Part shown: piece by piece, positions 34,485-42,778 of the stretch
How the letters are laid out: every line of letters begins with the position of its first letter
Position numbering within the stretch: the stretch's first letter is position 1
Origin: Cyclobacteriaceae bacterium
GTDB taxonomy: Bacteria > Bacteroidota > Bacteroidia > Cytophagales > Cyclobacteriaceae
Direction of reading: 5' to 3'
DNA length: 64,000 nucleotides
NCBI GenBank assembly: GCA_016787605.1
Contig: JAEUUE010000075.1
Coordinates: forward strand, 1 to 64,000
Translations under genes and position numbers: made by a program
Notes under the pieces: generated by a model
What the model saw: the letters and a program-made list of their open reading frames with translations, nothing else
The model's database searches: none
Told to the model about the DNA's origin: nothing

Positions 34485-36503
34485 CTATTTCCTTTTTAGT
34501 ACCAACTGTTCATTGTGCTTGGCCAGCATGATATTGTAGAATTCCCGAAGGGCATCATATTCATCCTGGCTGAACAGCACTTTGTTGATCACAAACTGGC
34601 TCATGATGGTCACCGCTCCGTCGGCCACGGATGAACTGTATACGAATCGGCCCGCGTTCTCCGGCAGCATGGATACCTTGGGCGCCGGCAATTCATCCAC
34701 CGTATAGTTTTCGGGCAGTTTCAACTTCATCATGAACGCGATCTCCTGCGGGTAGCTGAAATCAACAGGGTATGTACGCTGCAACTGAACAAAGGGATTT
34801 GACTCCCGGCGCGTGAACAGGATCGGGTCCAGGTAAATGACATCTCCGCCCGACTGGGCAATGTCCGCAAGCTCCAGTTTATAGGTCTCCTTGAGCGGGT
34901 CATCCAGTTTGTCCAGGTTCTCCATGACGGTATCCGCGATGGTTACAGTTTTGCCTTTGAACACATTGTCCAGGTGTTTCACCATGCCGGATTTGCGAAC
35001 GGCCTCCCTTACATCACGCGCATAGTAGCCCGTCGAACTCGAGGTAAAGGTTCCCTTTAAGGTATTGTCATCGCTGAAGTACACGTCCATGGTTACCGAC
35101 TTCCTTGATTTGGGCGCATCAAGCAGATTAACCCATTGAAAGGCCTTGTCGGTGGGCTGGAACCCGATGCCATTCAGGCAAGCAAGTGGGATATATTCGA
35201 TGGGCAGGTAGCGATCGGTAGCGTCCAGTATCTTCTTCTTGCCCTTGTAATCGCTGATCACGACAACGTTATTGAACTGGCTTCTGACAGGAACCATCTC
35301 TCTCACGAATCCGTTGGACCGTGTGCTGATGAGTACCGGGTCCGCTGGCAAGCCGGCGTATCGCAACATGGACAGCAGGAGCAGATTAACATCCCCGGAA
35401 CTCCCCTTCTTTTCTTCCCAGACTTTCTTCGGATCCCGCGCGAGGTACGTGGAGTAATACCCGGCCCATTCCAGGTTCTCCTTGACATAGTGGTAGATGG
35501 CCTTGACTTTCTCATCCGGGTGGCTCAATCCGGCCACCACTTCTTGCGCCTTCTTTTCGAGGAACTCGGTTCTCCGTGTATTTGTCTTGACATCCAGGTT
35601 GTGCCAATCCGCCTTGAAGATTTCGTCCAGGTATTTCTCGCGTACATCCCCCCAGCTGGACATATAGACTATTCGGGGTACTCCCCCCGGATAATCGATG
35701 CTGGCCAGGTCGAACGATACACTGGAAATGTAATTCTTCCGGGAACTGATAAACGGCTCCTCTTTGAATGCCGGCACATCGGCCATGGCCCAACGGTAGT
35801 TTACACAAGGTTTGAAATCATCCAGATGATCCGGATTGATATTGAGCGTTCGAGCCTCTGCCGAATTAAGTCCTTCGCAAAATCCATCTTTTTTCTCATT
35901 CACTGAAGGCACCAGGTATCCCCGAAAAACAATCCGGTAATCGCAAACATTGCTGATGTGCACCTGATATTCCGACCATCGGCAGGGGATCAGGTCCTGG
36001 AAGTCCCACGATCGCAACTCAAAAAACATCTTCATCTGCACCTCGTATTGATATTCGATCACCGAGCCCACCTTGACCTGGGGCAAGGCAAACCGGATCA
36101 CACGAATGCCATCCACAAATTCTTCCTTGAACTTTCCCTGGGACTCCAGCTTGCTCTCCACCATCCTCCCGTTATCCAGGTTGTAGGTCACCGCTTTCAA
36201 ACCGGTAAACGTCCCTACGTCTCCGAAAAAACTGGAAAGGCTAAAAAAGGGAACTACCACGCTGCCGTATTGCAAGCCTTCTTCTTTCAGAATCTTAATG
36301 CGGGTGTGTCTCTTATACGTCGACTTTATTCCGTTCACGCTCGACTCGCCGATGTCGAAAAGCTTGACGGCTATCGCTGAGCTGTCTTTCTCATAGACGG
36401 TCATGTTCATTTCCTCCATGCTGACATTGCCGAACTTGATCGGTGGCCTCTTTTGAGCGAACACCGCCAGTGGCAGAAGCATGAGTACCAAAAGCCGTTT
36501 CAT
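34485..36503 (-). CDS. DUF3857 / transglutaminase-like protein (catalytic Cys lost)
   Basis: A 672-residue paralogue of the next gene, with signal peptide (1-16, LAVFAQ). It has a DUF3857 domain, a transglutaminase-like domain and a C-terminal beta domain. At the position where the neighbour has GYGDCK it reads KKGSSGDVNLLLLSMLRYAGLPADPVLIS (about residue 370), so the catalytic cysteine is replaced and no peptidase or transglutaminase activity is expected. The pair is likely translated from one mRNA (one-nucleotide gap) and may form an active/inactive complex at the envelope. Confidence 0.88.
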   Translation of the reverse strand: MKRLLVLMLLPLAVFAQKRPPIKFGNVSMEEMNMTVYEKDSSAIAVKLFDIGESSVNGIKSTYKRHTRIKILKEEGLQYGSVVVPFFSLSSFFGDVGTFTGLKAVTYNLDNGRMVESKLESQGKFKEEFVDGIRVIRFALPQVKVGSVIEYQYEVQMKMFFELRSWDFQDLIPCRWSEYQVHISNVCDYRIVFRGYLVPSVNEKKDGFCEGLNSAEARTLNINPDHLDDFKPCVNYRWAMADVPAFKEEPFISSRKNYISSVSFDLASIDYPGGVPRIVYMSSWGDVREKYLDEIFKADWHNLDVKTNTRRTEFLEKKAQEVVAGLSHPDEKVKAIYHYVKENLEWAGYYSTYLARDPKKVWEEKKGSSGDVNLLLLSMLRYAGLPADPVLISTRSNGFVREMVPVRSQFNNVVVISDYKGKKKILDATDRYLPIEYIPLACLNGIGFQPTDKAFQWVNLLDAPKSRKSVTMDVYFSDDNTLKGTFTSSSTGYYARDVREAVRKSGMVKHLDNVFKGKTVTIADTVMENLDKLDDPLKETYKLELADIAQSGGDVIYLDPILFTRRESNPFVQLQRTYPVDFSYPQEIAFMMKLKLPENYTVDELPAPKVSMLPENAGRFVYSSSVADGAVTIMSQFVINKVLFSQDEYDALREFYNIMLAKHNEQLVLKRK

Positions 36504-36572
36504 ACAATTGAGACCCCGAGCACTTTTAGATTAGAAATAAGTTCATCCGTGAACCGCTATCTGCTTTACCTG

Positions 36573-37898
36573 CTATTTGTAGCGCTTTCCTTTCTTGATG
36601 ACAAGCTTCACATCCTGAAGGAGATCAATATGGCGCAACACATCGCCTTTGACGGCGATGATGTCGGCATACTTCCCTTCAGTGACGGTTCCAAAATCCT
36701 TGTCAACGCCCATGGCCACTGCCGGCCAATAGGTCGCCGCACGGATGGTATACATCGGATCAAATCCAAATTTGTTTACCCACACATCCAGTTCATTCCA
36801 GGTGCTTTGGCTGTGGAATTTCATAGGAATCCCGCTGTCGGTGCCGATCAGCAAGACCACACCCGCCTCCTTAAGCTGCTTGATTTTCCGCTCCAGGGTG
36901 GGCTTGCGTATGGGGTTGAGCTGGAAATAACTGAGCTGACCTGGCTTTTGAATGGACTGTCGGATATCGGCAATGATGGAATCGGGCAAACCGAGGTGCC
37001 AGGTGGTATTATCCAGCGCTTCCGGGTTGTCCCGGGTATATTCGAAATTATAAAGGCCCTCCACCGTCGGTGTCCAAAATAAAGGACCCAGGCTCATCTG
37101 GGCTGTCCGCTCTTTGATCATCGCGATGATGTCTTCCGGATATTCCGGTGCCGCCGCCAGGCCAGTATGTTCGAAGCAATCGACGCCGGCTTTCATGCCA
37201 CGCCGGATTTCTTCCGGGCGGTGAGAGTGCCCTACTACTTTCAATTTATTCTTGTGTGCCTCATCCACAACGGCCAGCACCTCCTCCATTGTCATCTGGT
37301 CCTGGTCGATGAGCTTGATGCAGTTCACTCCCGCCTTTACCAGCTGTTGCACTTTTGCCCGCGCGTCGGCGGCCCCCTTTACGCCCCACCGGAAAGCCTC
37401 CGTACCCGGATAGGGTTCGTGCTGAATAAAAGGACCGGACATGTACATGGTCGGACCGGGAATCTCTCCCTTGTTGATGCGATCGCGCACATTGATGCTC
37501 GCCTCCAGCGGCCCTCCAAGATCCCTGGCGCTGGTCACTCCCGCCATCAATAACTGGTGTGCGGAGGCCGGCATAATCACATCCTTGGCGACTTTCAGAT
37601 ATTTCTTATCCCAATGAGGATAATCAGAATGACCGTTGATGTACAAGTGCACGTGCATGTCCCAAAGGCCGGGCATGACACTCATCCCCTCGGTAGAGAT
37701 AACCTCTGCCCCTTTTGGGATCTCCACGTTACCGACTTGTCCAATGGCTTTGATCCGTTCATTCTCGATGATGATTACACTATTGGTCAGCGGCTTTCCT
37801 CCGAATCCGTCGATCAGTGTGCCTCCCACAAGGGCTTTAAGCTGTGAATAGGCTGGTAAAACGACCAGCAAAAGGATGCAAATCAGGAGCGCTCTCAT
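36573..37898 (-). CDS. Secreted amidohydrolase (imidazolonepropionase/prolidase-like)
   Basis: A 441-residue metal-dependent hydrolase with signal peptide (1-18, PAYSQ). Amidohydrolase-superfamily motifs are visible: H-x-H in GLWDMHVHLYI, SARDLGG, the His of VVGHSHRPEEIRRGMKAGVDCFEHTG, and the metal-binding Asp of LIGTDSGIPM. The closest general type is the secreted amidohydrolase of the imidazolonepropionase/Xaa-Pro dipeptidase group. The substrate is unknown. A 69-nt gap separates it from the DUF3857 gene downstream on the same strand. Confidence 0.88.
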   Translation of the reverse strand: MRALLICILLLVVLPAYSQLKALVGGTLIDGFGGKPLTNSVIIIENERIKAIGQVGNVEIPKGAEVISTEGMSVMPGLWDMHVHLYINGHSDYPHWDKKYLKVAKDVIMPASAHQLLMAGVTSARDLGGPLEASINVRDRINKGEIPGPTMYMSGPFIQHEPYPGTEAFRWGVKGAADARAKVQQLVKAGVNCIKLIDQDQMTMEEVLAVVDEAHKNKLKVVGHSHRPEEIRRGMKAGVDCFEHTGLAAAPEYPEDIIAMIKERTAQMSLGPLFWTPTVEGLYNFEYTRDNPEALDNTTWHLGLPDSIIADIRQSIQKPGQLSYFQLNPIRKPTLERKIKQLKEAGVVLLIGTDSGIPMKFHSQSTWNELDVWVNKFGFDPMYTIRAATYWPAVAMGVDKDFGTVTEGKYADIIAVKGDVLRHIDLLQDVKLVIKKGKRYK

Positions 37899-37991
37899 GG
37901 CTGCGCGGGTTTAGGTAGGGGAAAATAAAAAGAAAAATGGATACCGAACGAATGCGGAAGGTAGAAAACCCTATGCTGAAGGGGAAACCGC

Positions 37992-40016
37992 TTAGTTCAC
38001 CACCTTTTCCTGGAAGTCTCCACGAAGCGTTCGATAACGCTTACGGGCCTCGGCGGCATACACACTGCCCGGGAATCGTTCCAGGAAAGTGCGATAAACC
38101 TCCATGGCCTTTTCCTTATCGTGGAAGCAGGTCTCATAGAGATCCCCCTGGGTGAAATAGGCGTCATCGGCAAGAATATCATCGCCAAACTCGGTGACGA
38201 TCTTTTCAAGAAGCGCATTGGCCAGGTTGAATTCGCTGCGTCGAATCCGAAGTTTTGCTTCCAGCCAATAAACGTCGTCCAGAATAGTCATGCTGACCAT
38301 CGACTTGTCAAGAACCATCACAGAATCCTTGCTTCGCTGCAGTGGCCCGGGATCTTTGGCCCAGGATTCCAGTTCCTTCAGTTCTGCTGCGGTCATTTCA
38401 GACCGTGTCTTCGAAGGCCACAAATTTTTTAGAAAAGCATCCCACTTGCTCATCTTAACCATCTTGCCCGTCTGAAACTGGTTCAGCCGGTCCAAGGCTT
38501 CATTTACCTTGTTTTGTACAAGGAGTAACTCGATTGAGGCATATTCCCTGAGCGCCGCACCGGTTGTATCATAGGCGGTGTTCTCCTTGATCCGCATGCT
38601 GAGTTCCATCGCGTCGTTGGCTATCTCCCTTGTGGTTGCCTGTTTCAGAATATCCAGGTGTTCCTCCGCCAACAAGAAGTCCCCTTTGTAATAGGACAAC
38701 CGGGCATTCCGCAATTTGGCCTCATAGCCCAGCGGGGCATCCCGTTGATTCTTCTCCACCTGTGAATACAACAGCGTTGCTTCCCAGGGCTCCTCTTTCA
38801 ACAGGTAAATGTCCCCGAGTTCCAGTTTGGCCTTGGCCTTGAGATAGGCCGGTACGCGCGGATTGCTGTTGAGCGCCGACAATTTGATGACGGCCGAATC
38901 TTTTTCGTCGAGGTAATAGGCATGAAGCAGGGCCTCATTCAGGATGGCTTCGTAGCTGTTGCCATTATCCGGATAACGCGCGATGAAAGACTGGTATTCG
39001 CGGGTGAGGTACCGGACAGAGTCTGTATTAACCGGAAACCGTCGTTTCACTTTCGCTTCCCGTGCACGGATCAGCCCCAGCCGGGCGGGCAAATAGTTAT
39101 CCGTGTTGGCAAATTCCTTGATGACGTACGCAAAACTTCGGTCCGCATTGTCATAATCCTTGTTGTTGAGCGCAATTTGGGCAATCTCCAGCGTCTTCGA
39201 GGTTTCTTTCCTGAAGCGTTTATCAAACGCCCGGGCCTGGACATAGGCGCCATAGAAATTCTTCTGCTGAAGATTGACCCAGATCAAAAGATCCGCATAG
39301 ACTTCAGAATCCGGTGTCTGCTGAACTTTGTCCGTCAGCATTCGCTCCAGGCTCTCCAATTCATCGGGCTTGTTGAGAAAAAGTTGAAGCAGGTTCTTGA
39401 CGTAATTGAGATTGGAGGGTGACTGCGTGATGTAGTTGAGGTATTCCTCCACCATTTCATCGCGCTTGCCTTGTTGCCGGTAAAGGTTGGCCATCTCCAG
39501 CGTAAAGACAGAAGGATTGCCCATGGCCCGTCTAAGCTCCTGAAGCGTGTAAACAGCGTACTCCGGCAAATTCTGAGAAGCGAGATAATCGGCCATGGAT
39601 TTCGTTCTATAAACATCCGGCAGCATGGTTTTTACCAGGGCCTTGAAATACTTGTCTGCACGGGCCAGGTCGCCGCTCCGGAGATAGACTATGCCCAGGT
39701 CGACACGGTACGTGACGCGATCTTCAACCTTCCTGATGACGCGTTCAACATAATCTTCGGCCTCCTTGTAATGTCCCATGTCGAGCAAGAGGTTGAGGTA
39801 ATTTCCATGCAACATGGGAATGTTCCCGGGATTTTTGCTCAGGGCCTGGTACATGGACAGGGCCTTTTCCTTTTCACCCTTTAAAAAATATTCATTCGCT
39901 ATCCTCAGGTCCTGATCCTGGGCGGCGGCGATAGAAAATATTAGGCACAACCAACAGGATAGTATTATTCTATTAAGTTTTATATAAGAATAATAATAAT
40001 CGTAAGAACTGTGCAT
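37992..40016 (-). CDS. Long TPR-repeat secreted protein
   Basis: A 674-residue protein with an unusual signal region (MHSSYDYYYSYIKLNRIILSCWLCLIFSIAAAQ) and tetratricopeptide-like units from about residue 35 (NEYFLKGEKEKALSMYQALSKNPGNIP) to the C-terminus (FTQGDLYETCFHDKEKAMEVYRTFLERFPGSVYAAEARKRY). Its last repeats resemble the YbgF/BamD-like outer-membrane TPRs. No lipobox Cys is obvious. The first codons overlap the AT-rich tract and a weak DnaA box of the candidate origin, so the ATG at 40016 may be a non-standard choice; no other ATG gives a signal peptide. Likely periplasmic, function unknown. Confidence 0.82.
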   Translation of the reverse strand: MHSSYDYYYSYIKLNRIILSCWLCLIFSIAAAQDQDLRIANEYFLKGEKEKALSMYQALSKNPGNIPMLHGNYLNLLLDMGHYKEAEDYVERVIRKVEDRVTYRVDLGIVYLRSGDLARADKYFKALVKTMLPDVYRTKSMADYLASQNLPEYAVYTLQELRRAMGNPSVFTLEMANLYRQQGKRDEMVEEYLNYITQSPSNLNYVKNLLQLFLNKPDELESLERMLTDKVQQTPDSEVYADLLIWVNLQQKNFYGAYVQARAFDKRFRKETSKTLEIAQIALNNKDYDNADRSFAYVIKEFANTDNYLPARLGLIRAREAKVKRRFPVNTDSVRYLTREYQSFIARYPDNGNSYEAILNEALLHAYYLDEKDSAVIKLSALNSNPRVPAYLKAKAKLELGDIYLLKEEPWEATLLYSQVEKNQRDAPLGYEAKLRNARLSYYKGDFLLAEEHLDILKQATTREIANDAMELSMRIKENTAYDTTGAALREYASIELLLVQNKVNEALDRLNQFQTGKMVKMSKWDAFLKNLWPSKTRSEMTAAELKELESWAKDPGPLQRSKDSVMVLDKSMVSMTILDDVYWLEAKLRIRRSEFNLANALLEKIVTEFGDDILADDAYFTQGDLYETCFHDKEKAMEVYRTFLERFPGSVYAAEARKRYRTLRGDFQEKVVN

Positions 40017-40017
40017 T

Positions 40018-40026
40018 TGTGGATAA
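40018..40026 (-). promoter_or_regulatory. Perfect DnaA box at the edge of the AT-rich tract
   Basis: TTATCCACA on the minus strand, an exact match to the high-affinity DnaA box. It is followed immediately by AATGCACAG, a weaker box-like word, then the TTA-rich trio-like tract. It overlaps the two bases just upstream of the TPR gene start codon. Confidence 0.7.
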
Positions 40027-40149
40027 GGTGGTGAAGTTAACTAATGTTGCGGGTTTGTGGATGTTTTGTGGTTTAGTGAAATGATACTATTGGGCGACTA
40101 GAGTGCTTTTGAAGGGAATTGCACAGCGGGATCTCTCTGTTGGCAAAAC

Positions 40150-40177
40150 GTATCCACAATACGTGGGTTGTGTATAG
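40150..40177. promoter_or_regulatory. Two one-mismatch DnaA boxes
   Basis: GTATCCACA on the plus strand (40150-40158) and CTATACACA on the minus strand (40169-40177) each match TTATNCACA at 8 of 9 positions. They are spaced between the two perfect boxes. Confidence 0.5.
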
Positions 40178-40256
40178 GCCGGGGTATTTTGGGGATGAGT
40201 AAGGCTGTGCTGAGGGATTTGGTGTCGATCGGTGATTCGGTTGAAGAGGGTAGTAG

Positions 40257-40265
40257 TTATCCACA
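40257..40265 (+). promoter_or_regulatory. Perfect DnaA box
   Basis: TTATCCACA on the plus strand, followed by AGTTC. It lies 6 nt before the stop codon of the Ig-like lipoprotein gene, in the opposite orientation to the perfect box at 40018-40026. Confidence 0.65.
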
Positions 40266-40271
40266 AGTTCT

Positions 40272-41900
40272 TCAGAAGGAAAACACCAGGGGCCCCACTT
40301 CCCAGTTAGCCCGAACGGGAAATTGAGCAGAGCCATTGGCTGCTTTGTAGTAGATAATGGCCTCTGGTTCAGTTTTCTTCTTAAGGTTTCCCGGATCCCA
40401 AACGCCGTTCGCATTGGAATCGATAATGGCCCTGACCTGGTAGTCTCCCGGAGGAATGTTCTTGGCAACGAGCTTGTTGTTGTTGATAACCTGTGCAACT
40501 ATCCGATTTCCGGATTTCTCTAGCAGTTGAAGGATGTAGTTTTTGCGCTTGGTGTTGGCCTGGATCGTCACGATCCCGTTTTCTTCCGGCCAGAAGATCT
40601 TCACGGTCTCGGACACAGCCTTGCTGGTGTCCCCGTCGACGGAGATGGCAAAAGCCCGCTTCAGCATCAGGACGATAGAGGGGTCAGATTCCGGCCCGAA
40701 CATTTTTTTCCCAAGATCCTTCGAAAGAACGTACTGCTTCTGTTTGGGTCGGTACGTCATTTCCTCTTTGGAGAACGTAAGCCTGGCGGTGGTGTCAACT
40801 TTAAGGAAGAGGCTATCCAGCAGCAGGCCGCGCACAGGCTTGGTGAATGTGAGGATAGTACTGAACTTTCCACTTTCTGGAATGATGGATGAACCCCCTA
40901 ACGTGACACTGAATTTCTCACTCAGTGGTTTAGTATCGGTTTTTTTAATAAAGAAGGTGCTATCGACGGATTCATCGAGGCTATCCCTGGCGGTCAGGAT
41001 TACCTTTAAGCTATCGGCGGATTCGGGATTCCATACGCTGATTTCGGAAATGTTTTCCCCGAAGGCGGAGGTCAACTCCTTATCCACCGTGAGAGAATAG
41101 TCGACTACTCCTTTGTTGAATTTGATACGGGTGATATTTCCTGTGTTGCGGATGGAAGTGATCTTGAGTGGGCGAGTGTCCAGCCGGATCAGGGGAATGT
41201 CAAGGGTATCGATGTTGGTTGCCAGGGCAATCGGCATGATCCGATAGCCAAACATTTCGGATCGGCTTTCCACTTTAAGGTTCTTGTTCTTATCATCAAA
41301 GGCATAGATCCAATAACGTCCTGCGCGCAGATTTTCCAATTGGAAAAAGCCGCGCTTGTCTGTTTTCGTGAAGTAGTTGGGCGCATGGGTGAAGATGTCA
41401 AAGGTATCTTCCGCATAAATGGCCACCGTGATTTTGTCTTTGGGGATGCCGAGCTGCAGGTCGCTAACCTGGCCGGACACCACCAGGGAGTCTATAGTAG
41501 GTCCGGTGCTGAAGGCAAGTTTCAGGTTGGGCGGACTATTGCTTTCCGTGATATCCTGAATGCCTTCCCTGAAGAGTATGCTGTAGGTCGTACTGTCTTT
41601 CCAGGGGATCTTAGGGGTGATGAAGACTTTGTTGTTCTTTACTTTGTACTCGATTTCCTTTCCGGGCGACGGGCTGATAATGATTTCTTCTCTCGGGCTG
41701 TTGAGTTTGACGGCTTCATCAAACGTTAACAGCACGGTAGTTCCCCTGTACCCGGTTTGGTTGTTGACGGGAATGGAAGAAAGAAGATGAGGCGGTGTCT
41801 TGTCTTTCGGCCCGCCGGACGGAGATTGGATGTTGGCGCATTGTGACCAGCCTCCAATCAGCAGAATAGGAACGATAACCTGAAGAAAAAGTCTTTTCAT
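40272..41900 (-). CDS. Ig-like domain (Big_5/SbsA-like) lipoprotein
   Basis: A 542-residue protein with a relaxed lipoprotein signal (MKRLFLQVIVPILLIGGWSQC, Cys21). The N-terminal Ig-like domain (about 35-135, SPSGGPKDKTPPHLLSSIPVNNQTGYRGTTVLLTFDEAVKLN) has the 'P-x-x-G-x-x-D-x-x-P-P' entry typical of Bacteroidota Big_5 proteins, followed by further beta-rich repeats. Function unknown; probably outer-membrane or surface anchored. It overlaps the next upstream gene by 4 nt (41897-41900). Confidence 0.85.
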   Translation of the reverse strand: MKRLFLQVIVPILLIGGWSQCANIQSPSGGPKDKTPPHLLSSIPVNNQTGYRGTTVLLTFDEAVKLNSPREEIIISPSPGKEIEYKVKNNKVFITPKIPWKDSTTYSILFREGIQDITESNSPPNLKLAFSTGPTIDSLVVSGQVSDLQLGIPKDKITVAIYAEDTFDIFTHAPNYFTKTDKRGFFQLENLRAGRYWIYAFDDKNKNLKVESRSEMFGYRIMPIALATNIDTLDIPLIRLDTRPLKITSIRNTGNITRIKFNKGVVDYSLTVDKELTSAFGENISEISVWNPESADSLKVILTARDSLDESVDSTFFIKKTDTKPLSEKFSVTLGGSSIIPESGKFSTILTFTKPVRGLLLDSLFLKVDTTARLTFSKEEMTYRPKQKQYVLSKDLGKKMFGPESDPSIVLMLKRAFAISVDGDTSKAVSETVKIFWPEENGIVTIQANTKRKNYILQLLEKSGNRIVAQVINNNKLVAKNIPPGDYQVRAIIDSNANGVWDPGNLKKKTEPEAIIYYKAANGSAQFPVRANWEVGPLVFSF

Positions 41901-42778
41901 GCCTGAATCACAAAGATGAGACTGGAATAGTTGCCATCCTTGCGTGCGGAGTGATTGGATTGGAGGGCTGTAGTAACCGCACTGATGATTCCAGAAGGGC
42001 CCAAAGAACCTGACCGCTTGTATCGCTCGCTGAGCAGGCTGACATAGTAGGCATCAAGTTTCATAGGGATGGTGGCCAGGAGTTTCATCCCTTCCTGCTG
42101 CAATAATGTTGCCATGCTCTGCCGGTTGAAGTGCCACAGGTGCCGGGGAACATCATAGGCGGCCCAATGTTCACGATAGTGAAGGGCATCGGCGGATTGG
42201 TGGTTCGGGACAGCAAGGAAGAGTACGCCGCCGGGCGCCAGGTGCTGCTTTATTTGTTGAAGAGTATCCCGAAGCGGATAAACGTGTTCGATCACATGCC
42301 AGAGTGTAATGACTCCGAATCTTCTATCCGGAAGCTCTTGGACGGAGGAGACAACCGTGATGGCCGGGGAGATGGTTTCCCTGGCTTTGACGGAGGGCTC
42401 AACCCCAACTACCGGATGCCGCCTGGCCACGTACTGTAGGAAATGACCTGTTCCACACCCAACGTCGAGAAGACCGTTATTTTTCAGATAGGGCTTTACG
42501 AGCCGGTATTTCCACCGTATGGTTAAGTGCCTGACTAACAAATAGATAGAGTCGAATAGGCTCCGTGAGCCTCTGGAGTGGGAGATATAGGTTTCGGATT
42601 GATAGTACCGGGGCGAGTCCTCTTCTCGGGGTCGTGGTGAGGTAATGCCCAACGTACAGCCCTGGCAGTGTTTCACATGGAACACTTCACCTGTGGTGGT
42701 TTGATCTTTGGCGATTAGTCCGGTATGAAATGCCGTGCTTTGGCAAACAGGGCATTGGGCAACTTCTTCCAGCGTCAT
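41897..42778 (-). CDS. SAM-dependent methyltransferase with N-terminal zinc ribbon
   Basis: A 293-residue protein. An N-terminal CxxC pair (C9-P-V-C12 and C38-Q-G-C41) resembles the zinc-ribbon of sugar or tetrapyrrole methyltransferases. The class I Rossmann core follows: LLDVGCGTGHFLQYVA (motif I), VVGVEPS (motif II), then GVITLWHVIEHVYPLRD (post I). Substrate unknown. A parS-like site lies within codons 31-36. The start codon shares one nucleotide with the mnmG stop (TAATG), so translation is probably coupled. Confidence 0.85.
   Translation of the reverse strand: MTLEEVAQCPVCQSTAFHTGLIAKDQTTTGEVFHVKHCQGCTLGITSPRPREEDSPRYYQSETYISHSRGSRSLFDSIYLLVRHLTIRWKYRLVKPYLKNNGLLDVGCGTGHFLQYVARRHPVVGVEPSVKARETISPAITVVSSVQELPDRRFGVITLWHVIEHVYPLRDTLQQIKQHLAPGGVLFLAVPNHQSADALHYREHWAAYDVPRHLWHFNRQSMATLLQQEGMKLLATIPMKLDAYYVSLLSERYKRSGSLGPSGIISAVTTALQSNHSARKDGNYSSLIFVIQA
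42669..42684. promoter_or_regulatory. parS-like site inside the methyltransferase gene
   Basis: On the minus strand the 16-mer TGTTCCATGTGAAACA differs from the B. subtilis-type parS word TGTTCCACGTGAAACA at one base (C to T). It encodes VFHVKH in the methyltransferase N-terminus. It is 2.0 kb from the parS pair at 44655-44710. Confidence 0.55.

Larger units (their letters stand above)
39955..40271. other. Candidate chromosomal origin of replication (oriC)
   Basis: The gap between the TPR gene and the Ig-like lipoprotein gene carries two perfect TTATCCACA DnaA boxes (40018-40026 on the minus strand; 40257-40265 on the plus strand). Two one-mismatch boxes lie at 40150-40158 and 40169-40177, and weak 7/9 boxes near 40010-40018, 40056-40064 and 40067-40075. 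Next to the first perfect box, on the minus strand, comes a weak box and then a TTA-TTA-TTA trio-like tract (39985-40005) within a stretch that is 38/42 A+T (39959-40000). This order (box, box, trio, AT-rich) is like the unwinding region of B. subtilis oriC. mnmG and parS-like sites lie 3-5 kb away. Confidence 0.6.
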
